Below, piece by piece: positions 34,495 through 42,882 of a DNA stretch of 64,000 nucleotides; position 1 is the stretch's first letter, and each line of letters begins with the position of its first letter. The translations under genes were made by a program, and so were the position numbers. The notes under the pieces are model-generated. The model searched no databases and was not told the DNA's origin. It saw only the letters and a program-made list of their open reading frames with translations. The stretch is from DATFTF01 sp963825175 (GTDB taxonomy: Bacteria; Acidobacteriota; Thermoanaerobaculia; UBA5066; Gp7-AA6), in the NCBI GenBank assembly GCA_963825175.1, contig CAWGSA010000002.1:1798001-1862000 (forward strand). Direction: 5' to 3'.

Positions 34495-35534
34495 TGATCG
34501 CCGGCCGCGCCGTCGGGCCGGGCGAGCCGCCGTGGGTGATTGCCGAAATCGGCGCCAACCACAACGGAGACATGAACCTCGCCCGCCGGCTCGTGGACGC
34601 CGCGCGAGAGGCGGGCGTCGATGCCGTCAAGTTCCAGTCCTGGTCCAAAGACTCGCTCATCTCGCGGCCCGAATACGCGCGCAACACGCGTTACGCGAAG
34701 CTCGACCCGTCTGCGCTGACCCTCGAGGAGGCCGTGGAGAAGTACCAGCTCACCCCCGATCAGCACCGAGAGATCGCCGCGTACTGCCGGCAGCGAGGCA
34801 TCACGTTCTTCTCGAGTTGCTTCTCCGGGCGGGAGGTGGAGCTGCTCGAGTCCTTGAACGTGCCGGCCTACAAGATCGCGTCCATGGACGTGAACCACCT
34901 GCCCTTGCTCGACATCGTCGCGGCGACACACAAGCCGGTGATCGTATCGACCGGGATGGCGACCCTGGGAGAGATCGAGCGCGCCCTCGACCGCCTTCGC
35001 CGCGGAGGCGCCGGGCCTGTGGCACTGCTCCATTGCGTCTCGATCTATCCGTGCCCGCCGCGGGAGCTGAACCTGCTCAACATTCCGATGCTGGCCCGGA
35101 CCTTCGGCGTGCCGGTCGGATTGAGCGATCACACCCGCGGTGTCGCAGCGCCTCTGGCCGCCGTGGCTCTGGGCGCGTGCATCCTCGAGAAGCACTTCAC
35201 TGTCGACAAGGCCCTGGACGGCTGGGACCATGCGATCTCCGCGGACCCTCCCGAGATCACTGCGATCGTGCGCGCAAGCAGGGAAGTCCACGAGGCCCTC
35301 GGCAGGAGCGAGCGGGTGCTCGGAGCGGCGGAGCTGGAGAAGCGCAAGGCGTTCCGCCGCCGCGCCGTGGCGCGGCGAGATCTCCAGAAGGGGAGCCAGC
35401 TCGCGGCCGAAGACCTCGAGTTCAAGCGACCGGGGACCGGGATCGGGCCCGACGAGGTGACCTTCGTCGCCGGACGAACGCTCAAGCGGAACGTGGCTGC
35501 CGAGGAGGAGCTCGAATGGGGCGATCTCGCATGA
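34494..35534 (+). CDS. second N-acetylneuraminate synthase family enzyme (NeuB2/LegI-like)
   Basis: This 346-residue synthase carries the canonical motifs: VIAEIGANHNGDMNLARRL (about 15-33), GVDAVKFQSW, SSCFSGREVELLE, IVSTGMATLGEIE, VGLSDHTRG and EKHFTVDKALDGWDHAISADP. The C-terminal SAF-like domain (RAVARRDLQKGSQLAAEDLEFKRPGTGIGP) spans about 282-346. It is closer to consensus than NeuB1 (10666). The EKHFT motif is normal for NeuB, while NeuB1 has EVHVTLSR at that place. The ATG sits inside the preceding stop codon, and the stop overlaps the formyltransferase start. Confidence 0.9.
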   Translation: MIAGRAVGPGEPPWVIAEIGANHNGDMNLARRLVDAAREAGVDAVKFQSWSKDSLISRPEYARNTRYAKLDPSALTLEEAVEKYQLTPDQHREIAAYCRQRGITFFSSCFSGREVELLESLNVPAYKIASMDVNHLPLLDIVAATHKPVIVSTGMATLGEIERALDRLRRGGAGPVALLHCVSIYPCPPRELNLLNIPMLARTFGVPVGLSDHTRGVAAPLAAVALGACILEKHFTVDKALDGWDHAISADPPEITAIVRASREVHEALGRSERVLGAAELEKRKAFRRRAVARRDLQKGSQLAAEDLEFKRPGTGIGPDEVTFVAGRTLKRNVAAEEELEWGDLA

Positions 35535-36502
35535 GGCTGCTCTTCTTCGGCGACGGCGCCTGGGCGGCCAACAGCCTCCGTCGGCTCGCCGCGCGGCCGT
35601 GGCCGGTCGCGGCTGTCGTGCTGCGGTGCCGTCCTTCGGGTGAGGCCCTGTCGGACGCGGCCCATGCCCTGGGCCTGCCGACGCTCCAGCCGGCCAACGT
35701 CAACTCGCCCGAGTTCCTCGAGATCGTGCGTTCCTTCCATCCCGATTTGAACGTCTCGGTCTCGTACGACCAGATCGTGCGCAGACCCCTGCTCGAGGCG
35801 GCGCCGCTCGGGTTCGTCAATTTTCATGCCGGCAAGCTGCCGTTCTACCGGGGCAGGAACGTGATCAATTGGGCTCTCGTCAACGGCGAGACCGAGATCG
35901 GCATCACGGGCCACTTCATGGACGAAGGGATCGATACCGGCGACATCCTGCTGCAACGCACGCTGCCGATCGGTTGGACCGATACCTACGGAGACGTCCT
36001 CGACCGCGTGGTGGCCGCGTTTCCGGACTTAGTCGAGGATACGCTCGAAACGATCGCGAACCGGACGGCCGTTCGCCGCCCTCAGGCGCACCTGCCCGGG
36101 ACCTACTTTGCCGCCCGGCGGGAAGGCGACGAGTGGCTCGACTGGTCGGACACCAGCCGCAACCTCCACAACAAGGTGCGAGCGATCTCGCGGCCGGGGC
36201 CGGGCGCCCGGACAGCTCTGGACGGTGACCCGGTCCTCGTCTGGCGGGCGCTCTGGGAGCCGTCCTGGCCCGCCTACATCGCGACACCGGGCGAGGTCGT
36301 CGGGCGGCGAGCGGATGGCGTGATCGTGAAGACGGGTGACTCGACCCTGCTCCTCTGCGAGGCGGGCTCCCCGGGCCGGGCGGGCGCTGTTCCGACCTGG
36401 CCGACAGGCGCCCGATTCGCGAGCCGACCCGACGGCGTGACGATTGGGCACCGCCTCGTCCGGAACGTGGTGGAAGAAATTGGCTCACGGAGGGCACGAT
36501 GA
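35531..36502 (+). CDS. formyltransferase-like sugar N-formyltransferase
   Basis: This 323-residue protein is related to methionyl-tRNA formyltransferase and to amino-sugar N-formyltransferases such as ArnA-N, VioF and QdtF. RLLFFGDGAWAANSLRRL is the nucleotide-like N-terminal strand. The catalytic triad is visible as Asn and His in FVNFHAGKLPFYRGRN and Asp in MDEGIDTGDILLQ. A C-terminal OB-like domain follows (about 210-323). Its position between NeuB2 and a PtmE-like gene points to N-10-formyltetrahydrofolate-dependent formylation of an amino group on a nonulosonic acid or its precursor. A second fmt-like tRNA role is unlikely in this operon. Confidence 0.86.
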   Translation: MRLLFFGDGAWAANSLRRLAARPWPVAAVVLRCRPSGEALSDAAHALGLPTLQPANVNSPEFLEIVRSFHPDLNVSVSYDQIVRRPLLEAAPLGFVNFHAGKLPFYRGRNVINWALVNGETEIGITGHFMDEGIDTGDILLQRTLPIGWTDTYGDVLDRVVAAFPDLVEDTLETIANRTAVRRPQAHLPGTYFAARREGDEWLDWSDTSRNLHNKVRAISRPGPGARTALDGDPVLVWRALWEPSWPAYIATPGEVVGRRADGVIVKTGDSTLLLCEAGSPGRAGAVPTWPTGARFASRPDGVTIGHRLVRNVVEEIGSRRAR

Positions 36503-37563
36503 CCGACGACACGTATCGGCAGCGGCTGGCGAGCACGCTGATCGATCCCGGCGCCACGATCACCGAGGCCGTCCGGCGGCTCGACCTGGCCGGCACGGGC
36601 GCGCTGCTTCTTTGCGGTGTCAGCGGGAGGCTGCAGGGTCTCCTCACGGATGGTGATGTGCGTCGCGCGCTCCTCCGGGGGGAGAGCTTCGAGAAGCCAT
36701 GCTGCTCGATCGCCACGCCGGCTCCGGTTTGCGTCGACGAAGGAGTTTCGTTTGCCGACGCGCTTCGAGTCATGAACGAACGCGACGTCAACCATCTGCC
36801 GGTCATTGCCCCGGGTGGGGGCCTGGCGGGATTTCTCCTCCGACGGGATCTCGTGCCCGCCGACCTGTCCACCGTCTCGGCGGTCATCATGGCCGGCGGA
36901 CTGGGGACGCGGCTCCGGCCCTTGACGGACCACGTCCCCAAGCCGATGTTGCCTGTCGGGGACCGCCCCTTGCTCGAGCGGACGATTGCGCGTTTGCGGG
37001 ACGCCGGCATCCGGCGCGTCCACGTGACGACGCATCACCTGGCGGAGCAGATCACGAGCCACTTCGGCGATGGCCGGGAAATGGGAGTGCAGATCCGGTA
37101 CGTCCCCGAGGAACAGCCCCTGGGGACCTGCGGCGGCCTTCGTCTCGTCGACCCCCGAGAGCCGCTGCTCGTCATCAACGGCGACATCCTGACGGGCGTC
37201 AACTTCGGCGACCTGATGGGGTTCCACAAGAAGGTCCAGGCCGATGCGACGGTCTGCGTTCGGAAGTACGACGTGCAGGTGCCGTACGGCGTCGTCGAGG
37301 TGGAGGGAACCTGGCTCAAGGGCGTCCGGGAGAAGCCGTCCGTCGGGTTCTTCGTCAATGCCGGTATCTATCTCCTCGAGCCCTCGGTGCAGAGTTACAT
37401 CCCCGACGGCCAGCGATTCGATATGACCGATCTCATCGGCCATCTGCTGGCCGACGGCCGGCGCGTGGCCACCTTTCCGATCGTGGAGTATTGGCTCGAC
37501 GTCGGGCAGCCCGACGACTATGCGCAGGCGCAACGCGACGTTCTGGCCGCGAGGATTCGATGA
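36499..37563 (+). CDS. CBS-domain sugar-1-phosphate nucleotidyltransferase (PtmE/LegX-like)
   Basis: This 354-residue fusion has two CBS motifs at the N-terminus (about 10-118; LLLCGVSGRLQGLLTDGDVRR and MNERDVNHLPVIAPGG), then a nucleotidyltransferase domain (about 128-354) with VIMAGGLGTRLRPLTDHVPKPMLPVG, EEQPLGTCGGLRLVD and LLVINGDIL. This CBS plus NTP-transferase layout is that of PtmE, which makes GDP-glucosamine in the Campylobacter legionaminic acid route. It supports a legionaminic-type pathway for this block. The CBS pair may sense an adenine nucleotide. It overlaps its neighbours by 4 bases on each side. Confidence 0.87.
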   Translation: MTDDTYRQRLASTLIDPGATITEAVRRLDLAGTGALLLCGVSGRLQGLLTDGDVRRALLRGESFEKPCCSIATPAPVCVDEGVSFADALRVMNERDVNHLPVIAPGGGLAGFLLRRDLVPADLSTVSAVIMAGGLGTRLRPLTDHVPKPMLPVGDRPLLERTIARLRDAGIRRVHVTTHHLAEQITSHFGDGREMGVQIRYVPEEQPLGTCGGLRLVDPREPLLVINGDILTGVNFGDLMGFHKKVQADATVCVRKYDVQVPYGVVEVEGTWLKGVREKPSVGFFVNAGIYLLEPSVQSYIPDGQRFDMTDLIGHLLADGRRVATFPIVEYWLDVGQPDDYAQAQRDVLAARIR

Positions 37564-38528
37564 ACGTCTTGATCACCGGCGGCGCCGGCTACATCGGTTC
37601 GACCCTGGCCCCGCAGTTGCTGGCCGCGGGCCACGGGGTGCGCGTCCTCGACACGCTGCTCCACGGCGGTCGATCGCTGCTGCCGGTGTGGGCGCACCCC
37701 CGGTTCGAGTTCCTTCGCGGCGACGTTCGCGATCGGGTGGCCGTCGGTCAGGCGCTCGAGGGCATGGACGCCGTGGTCCACCTCGCGGCGATCGTGGGAG
37801 ACCCGGCGTGCGCAAGGCAGCCAGACCTGGCTCAAGAGGTCAACCGCGAAGCGTCGCTCGGCCTTCTCTCGGAAAGCCGCCGCCGGGGCGTCTCGCGGTT
37901 CGTGTTCGCCTCGACCTGCAGCAACTACGGGAAGATGAAGGAGATGGATGCCTACGTCGACGAGGCGACCGAGCTGGCGCCGGTTTCGCTTTACGCCGAG
38001 ACCAAGGTTGCGGTCGAACGGGCCATCCTGGCCGAACAGGCGGCCAACGGCCTCTGCCCGACTCTCCTTCGCTTTGCCACGGTCTACGGTGTTTCACCGC
38101 GCATGCGCTTTGACTTGACCGTCAACGAGTTCACCCTCGAGATGGTGGGTCGCGGCCGACTCGTCGTGTTCGGCGAACAGTTCTGGCGCCCGTACGTCCA
38201 CGTCGCCGACGCCGCCCGAGCGGTGGCGACGGTCCTCGAGGCCCCCGTGGCGGCCGTCCGGCGTGAGGTCTTCAACGTCGGCTCGACCGAGGAGAACTAC
38301 CGCAAGTTGGATCTGGTGGAGCTCGTCCGTCCCCATGCGCCGGAGGCGAATGTGGAATTCGTCGAGAGGAAGGAAGACCCGCGCGACTACCGAGTCTCGT
38401 TCGCGAAAGTGAAAGACCGGCTCGACTTTCGCACGACGAAAGCCGTTCGCGACGGAATCGCCGAGGTGGCGCGACTCGTGGGGGCGGGCGTGCTGACGGA
38501 TTTCGAACGGCCGGAGTACCGCAATTGA
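37560..38528 (+). CDS. extended SDR nucleotide-sugar epimerase/dehydratase
   Basis: This 322-residue extended SDR has VLITGGAGYIGSTLAPQLL (NAD site), VVHLAAIVGDPA, FASTCSNYGK and the catalytic SLYAETKVAVERA (Tyr and Lys). The length equals that of LegB-type GDP-sugar 4,6-dehydratases and of 4-epimerases. Genome context next to PtmE-like and LegC-like genes suggests the dehydratase step, but the TCSNYGK motif is not the usual one of LegB, so epimerase is equally possible. It overlaps the nucleotidyltransferase gene by 4 bases. Confidence 0.8.
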   Translation: MNVLITGGAGYIGSTLAPQLLAAGHGVRVLDTLLHGGRSLLPVWAHPRFEFLRGDVRDRVAVGQALEGMDAVVHLAAIVGDPACARQPDLAQEVNREASLGLLSESRRRGVSRFVFASTCSNYGKMKEMDAYVDEATELAPVSLYAETKVAVERAILAEQAANGLCPTLLRFATVYGVSPRMRFDLTVNEFTLEMVGRGRLVVFGEQFWRPYVHVADAARAVATVLEAPVAAVRREVFNVGSTEENYRKLDLVELVRPHAPEANVEFVERKEDPRDYRVSFAKVKDRLDFRTTKAVRDGIAEVARLVGAGVLTDFERPEYRN

Positions 38529-39715
38529 GTCGCGCCGCACTCGGAGCGCCGCCCGCGACGCTCATCCCGCTGTGCGTCCCGGAGATTCGTGGAAACGAGT
38601 GGAAGTACGTCCGCGAGTGCCTGGACACCGGATGGGTGTCGTCCGTCGGCCGGTTCGTCGGACAGTTCGAACAGGCCTTCGCCGAGATGGTGGGCGCGCG
38701 CTTCGCCGTCGCGACGGTGAACGGGACGGCGGCGCTCCATGTCGCCTTGATGCTCGCGGGCGTCGAGCCGGACGACGAGGTCCTCGTCTCGACGCTCACG
38801 TTCATCGCGCCCGCCAACGCGATTCGTTACCTCGGAGCCTGGCCGGTCTTTCTCGATGCCCGCGAGTCGGACTGGCAGATGGATCCGGAGCTCGTGGCCT
38901 CGTTCCTTCGCGAGCGTTGCGAGCGGCGCGGAGGGATGACCATCGACCGCGCGACCGGAAGGAGGGTCCGCGCCATCCTTCCGGTGCACATCTTGGGTCA
39001 TCCCGTGGACATCGATCCCATCCTCGACCTCGCTCGCGAGTTCGACCTCCCCGTCGTCGAGGATGCGACCGAGGCCCTCGGCGTCCGCCATCACGGACGC
39101 CAGCCGGGCCGGCTCGGGCACGTGGGTTGTTTTAGCTTCAACGGCAACAAGATCATCACGACAGGCGGGGGAGGGATGCTCGTCACGGACGACGACGCGT
39201 GGGCGCGACGAGCCCGCTACCTGACGACGCAGGCCAAGGACGACCCCGTCGAGTATGTCCATGGCGCGGTCGGCTATAACTACCGCCTGACCAACATCCA
39301 GGCGGCGCTCGGCCTGGCCCAGCTCGAGCAGCTCGAGGCGTACGTCGCCGCCAAACGGCGGATCGCAGCCACGTACGATCGCGCGCTCGCGGGCGTGCCC
39401 GGACTGGCTCCTCTGCGCGAATCTCCCGGAAGCGTCGGCACCTTCTGGCTGTACACGGTCCTCGTCGATGCCACCCTGTTCGGCATGGACTCCAGGATGT
39501 TGCTGCGTCGGCTCGAGGAGAAGGGCATCCAGACTCGGCCGCTGTGGCAGCCGATCCATCTCTCCGCGCCGCACCGCGGTGGCGGGTCCTTCGACTGTCC
39601 CGTCTCCGAGCGTTTGTACCGCGACGCCCTGAGTCTCCCGTGCTCGGTCGGGCTCTCGGCCGAGGACCAGGACACCGTGTGTCGCGCGATCCTCGCGATG
39701 GGGCGTCAACCATGA
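38525..39715 (+). CDS. LegC-like PLP-dependent sugar aminotransferase
   Basis: This 396-residue enzyme belongs to the DegT/DnrJ/EryC1/StrS family. IPLCVPEIRGNEWKYVRECL and DTGWVSSVGRFVGQFEQAF are close to the signature start of the LegC subfamily, which aminates a 4-keto nucleotide sugar on the way to legionaminic acid. The PLP lysine lies in CFSFNGNKIITTGGGGMLV (Lys about 209), with EDATEALGVRHHGR for the PLP-binding aspartate side. TTG start overlaps the SDR stop. With the formyltransferase upstream, the amino group created here is the likeliest site of formylation (inference). Confidence 0.88.
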   Translation: MSRAALGAPPATLIPLCVPEIRGNEWKYVRECLDTGWVSSVGRFVGQFEQAFAEMVGARFAVATVNGTAALHVALMLAGVEPDDEVLVSTLTFIAPANAIRYLGAWPVFLDARESDWQMDPELVASFLRERCERRGGMTIDRATGRRVRAILPVHILGHPVDIDPILDLAREFDLPVVEDATEALGVRHHGRQPGRLGHVGCFSFNGNKIITTGGGGMLVTDDDAWARRARYLTTQAKDDPVEYVHGAVGYNYRLTNIQAALGLAQLEQLEAYVAAKRRIAATYDRALAGVPGLAPLRESPGSVGTFWLYTVLVDATLFGMDSRMLLRRLEEKGIQTRPLWQPIHLSAPHRGGGSFDCPVSERLYRDALSLPCSVGLSAEDQDTVCRAILAMGRQP

Positions 39716-39747
39716 GCCTGCGGGTCAGCCAAGGGCAAGGGAGTTTG

Positions 39748-41895
39748 ATGAAGAGCACGGGCTACAGACGGATTGACCTCCTGGAAGCCTTGCGGTCCGT
39801 CGGGCTGCGTCCCGGCGACATTGCTTTCGTCCACGTGAGCCTCGACAACCTCGGCCCTCCGGAGGACATCACGACCCCCGAGGCGCGCAACGCCTGGCTG
39901 CTCGACACGCTGCGCGCGGCCGTTGGGCCGCACGGGACCTTGCTCGTTCCGACCTTCACCTCATCGTTTTGCCGGCAGCAGCCGTTCGACATTCAGGAGA
40001 CTCCGACAGAAGGAGGCGACTGGAGCACGTCCTGTGAGTTCCTGGAGTTCTTCCGTCGCCAGCCGGGGGTCTCGCGTTCTCGGGACCCCATCCACTCGGT
40101 CGCCGGGCTCGGCCCGATGGCGGCAGAGTTGCTGTCGAACCTGCCGGGCACCTGCTTCGGCCAGGGAAGCCTGCACGCCCGGCTTCTCGCGGCCGGCGGG
40201 AAGATCTGCACGATCGGCTCAGGCTTCGAGGAGATGACGTTTCTGAATCACGTCGAGGAGCTTGCCGCCGTGCCGTTCCGGTACCAGAAGCTCTTCACGG
40301 GGGTCATCCGCGACTGCGGGGTCGACCGCAAGCAGGGCTGGCTCTGCAGCGTCCGTATTCAGGCCGGAAACGGGCAACCCGACACACGGCGTCTCGAGGC
40401 GAAGGTCCGGGCAGCCGGCGTCTGCCGCTCCGCGCGGCTGGGCCTGGGCGAAATTCTCGGCGTCCCTTGCCGCGAGGTCTTCGATCTCGCTCGGGCCGAG
40501 CTTGTGAAGGATCCCTGGTTCACGGCGCGCGGACCCGCTTGCGATCCCATGCAGGCGGAGGACGAGCGGATCGGAAGCCGGCGCGTCGATATCGCCATGC
40601 CGCCCGAGGCGTCGATGGAGCAGATGATCGAGGCCCTCTGGCAGCTGCCGCGCCATCTCCTGTCCGACGGCTACGACGACGCCCTCCGGGCGCTCGGGAC
40701 CCAGCTTCCGATGAAGGTCCTCGAGTACCCGACGGGGACGGAATGCTGGACGTGGATCATCCCGGAGAAGTGGACCTGCCACGAGGCCTACCTCGAGACC
40801 CTCGACGGCAAGCGGCTCTTTTCGTCCGCCGATCACGTTTTGCACGTCGTGAACTACTCGCTGCCGTTTGAGGGCGTGGTGACCCGGGACGAGCTCTTCC
40901 GGCACCTCCACGTCCATCCGCGGGTTCCCGAGGCCATCCCGTTCATCCTGATGTACTACGAGCGGGAGTGGGGCCTCTGCTGCAGCCAGGTGCAGAAGGA
41001 CGCGCTGCGAGACGACCGCTACCGCGTGGTGATCAGGACGAGCTTCACCTCTTCGACGCTCAAGATCGGTGAGGTTGTCATTCCGGGCGCCAGCGACGAG
41101 TCGATCGTGCTCTGCTCCCACCTGGACCACCCGGCCCAGGTCAACGACGATATGGCGGGCGTCGTGGTCGGCATGGAAGTCGCGCGCCAGCTCTTGAAGC
41201 GCAAGAACCTGCGGTACACGTACCGCTACCTGATTCTTCCGGAGACGATCGGTGGGGTCGCCTACCTGAGCCAGAACGAGGCGCTTCAGCCGAAGCTCAA
41301 GGGTGGCCTCTTCCTGGAGATGCTCGGGCTCGAGAATCCCCATGCGCTTCAGCTCTCCTACGCGGGGACGACGGAGCTCGACGCCTGCTTCTCGCTCGCG
41401 CTGGCGGAATGCGACCCGTCCGGTTGGACGGGCGTTTACCGATCGGTCATCGGAAACGACGAGCGCCAGTTCAACGGGCCGGGGGTCCGCATTCCGATGC
41501 TTTCTCTCTCGCGCGTGCTGCCCTCAGGCGACCCGAACTGGCCCTACCGCGTGTACCACTCGAACCTCGACGACCCCTCGGCCTGTTCGAGCAAGAGCCT
41601 CAAGGAGTCGGTCGAGCTGACCCTCCGCATGATCGACAATCTCGAGCGCAACGCTGTCCCCGTGAACAAATTCAAGGGCGAAGCGTTCTGCTCGCGCTAC
41701 GGCGTCTTCGTGGATCCGTACACGAATCCGAAGGGGAACCGCATGCTCTTCAACATCATGGACCGCATCGACGGGACGCAATCGATCGCCGACATCGCGA
41801 AGGCCTGCGGAGTGCCGTTCGGGGCGACTTACGACGTCGTGGAGGAGCTCCGACGTCAGGGCCTCGTGGCTGAAGCTTTCGGTCGGCCACGGTAG
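39748..41895 (+). CDS. AAC(3)-type acyltransferase fused to M28-like zinc hydrolase and winged helix (copy 1)
   Basis: This 715-residue three-part protein starts with an AAC(3)/YokD-type N-acyltransferase domain (about 8-265; FVHVSLDNLG, HGTLLVPTFTSSFCR, RSRDPIHSVAGLG). Next is a DUF4910/DUF2172-type M28 peptidase-like domain (about 285-640). Zinc-site candidates there are HLDHP and NDDMAG (His about 458), LPETIGG and YHSNLDDP. A small winged-helix domain (about 660-710, DGTQSIADIAKACGV) ends the chain. The start at 39748 has an AAGGGAG site and aligns with the second copy. ATG at 39712 overlapping the aminotransferase is the alternative. The layout suggests removing one acyl group and adding another on an amino sugar, but activity is unproven. 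Confidence 0.78.
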   Translation: MKSTGYRRIDLLEALRSVGLRPGDIAFVHVSLDNLGPPEDITTPEARNAWLLDTLRAAVGPHGTLLVPTFTSSFCRQQPFDIQETPTEGGDWSTSCEFLEFFRRQPGVSRSRDPIHSVAGLGPMAAELLSNLPGTCFGQGSLHARLLAAGGKICTIGSGFEEMTFLNHVEELAAVPFRYQKLFTGVIRDCGVDRKQGWLCSVRIQAGNGQPDTRRLEAKVRAAGVCRSARLGLGEILGVPCREVFDLARAELVKDPWFTARGPACDPMQAEDERIGSRRVDIAMPPEASMEQMIEALWQLPRHLLSDGYDDALRALGTQLPMKVLEYPTGTECWTWIIPEKWTCHEAYLETLDGKRLFSSADHVLHVVNYSLPFEGVVTRDELFRHLHVHPRVPEAIPFILMYYEREWGLCCSQVQKDALRDDRYRVVIRTSFTSSTLKIGEVVIPGASDESIVLCSHLDHPAQVNDDMAGVVVGMEVARQLLKRKNLRYTYRYLILPETIGGVAYLSQNEALQPKLKGGLFLEMLGLENPHALQLSYAGTTELDACFSLALAECDPSGWTGVYRSVIGNDERQFNGPGVRIPMLSLSRVLPSGDPNWPYRVYHSNLDDPSACSSKSLKESVELTLRMIDNLERNAVPVNKFKGEAFCSRYGVFVDPYTNPKGNRMLFNIMDRIDGTQSIADIAKACGVPFGATYDVVEELRRQGLVAEAFGRPR

Positions 41896-41907
41896 CAGGG
41901 AAAACGA

Positions 41908-42879
41908 GTGAGGACCTATGCGGCCGTCGTCGTCGGCCTCGGCCAGATCGGACAGGGCTACGACTACGATTGCGAGAACGACCGTCGTATCTTGAGCCAC
42001 GCCTCCAGCTACCGGTATCACCCGGGCTTCCATCTCGTGGCGGGGATCGATCCCGATCGCGGACAGCGCGAGCGATTCGAGCGAAAGTATGCGCGGCCGA
42101 CCTTTCCGAGCGTGGCCGATTTGCCTTCGGATCTCCGCGCCGAGGTCTTTTCGATTTGTGTTCCGACGAGCGGGCATGCCAGGACGTTCTTCGCAGTCCT
42201 GAAAAGAGGTGCTGCCGCTGTTCTTTGCGAAAAACCGATTGCCTGCGCGGTCGGAGATGCGGATCGCATGGTGTCGGAGGCGCGGGCTCAGGGATGCGCG
42301 GTGGCCGTGAACTACATGCGCCGATTCGAGCCGGGTCTTCTCTCGCTTCGCGAGATCCTTTCGGCGGGCCGGCTCGGTGACATCTACAAAGGGATCGTCT
42401 GGTACGGGAAGGGGCTCGTCCACAATGGGTCCCACTTCGTCGACCTGCTGAGGTTCCTGCTCGGCGAAGCGTCCCGGCCAGAGGTCCTTTCGAGGGGGCG
42501 GGCCTGGGGCGGCCGAGATCCCGAGCCGGATGTGCGGATCCGGTTCGGCGCGGCGGAGATCTACTTCCTCGCGGCGTGCGAGGAACGCTTCACGATCGCG
42601 GAGTTCGAGCTCATCGGCACGAAAGGAAAAGTGGCCTATCGGCGAGGCGGCGAGTCGATCGAGGTCTGGGAAGCGCAAGCGGATTCCGCCTTCCCCGGTT
42701 ACACCACCCTGGGACGAGAAGCGATTCACATCCACAATGACTTCGAGCGTTATCAGTGGCACGTCGCCGACCATCTGTATCTCCACCTGACGGAAGGCGC
42801 ACCGCTGCATTCCACGGGCGAAAGCGCGACGGAGACGCTGCGGGCGGTCGAGAGCATCGTGTCTCTTTGCGAGGGCTGA
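41908..42879 (+). CDS. Gfo/Idh/MocA family oxidoreductase
   Basis: This 323-residue NAD(P)-dependent sugar oxidoreductase starts at GTG. VVVGLGQIGQGYDYD is the nucleotide-binding start. VLCEKPIACAVGDADRMV contains the conserved EKP motif and VNYMRRFEPGLLSL the catalytic-region loop. The C-terminal half is the usual beta-sheet dimer domain. Adjacent to an aminotransferase gene it would oxidise a hydroxyl to a ketone that the aminotransferase then converts to an amine, a common two-step route to amino sugars. Confidence 0.86.
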   Translation: MRTYAAVVVGLGQIGQGYDYDCENDRRILSHASSYRYHPGFHLVAGIDPDRGQRERFERKYARPTFPSVADLPSDLRAEVFSICVPTSGHARTFFAVLKRGAAAVLCEKPIACAVGDADRMVSEARAQGCAVAVNYMRRFEPGLLSLREILSAGRLGDIYKGIVWYGKGLVHNGSHFVDLLRFLLGEASRPEVLSRGRAWGGRDPEPDVRIRFGAAEIYFLAACEERFTIAEFELIGTKGKVAYRRGGESIEVWEAQADSAFPGYTTLGREAIHIHNDFERYQWHVADHLYLHLTEGAPLHSTGESATETLRAVESIVSLCEG

Positions 42880-42882
42880 CAG

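Noticed and set aside
33962..36502. An apparent 846-residue plus-strand protein ending in the formyltransferase
   Set aside because: The first 520 residues are an off-frame reading of the GT2-like and NeuB2 genes. The formyltransferase has its own ATG at 35531 overlapping the NeuB2 stop.
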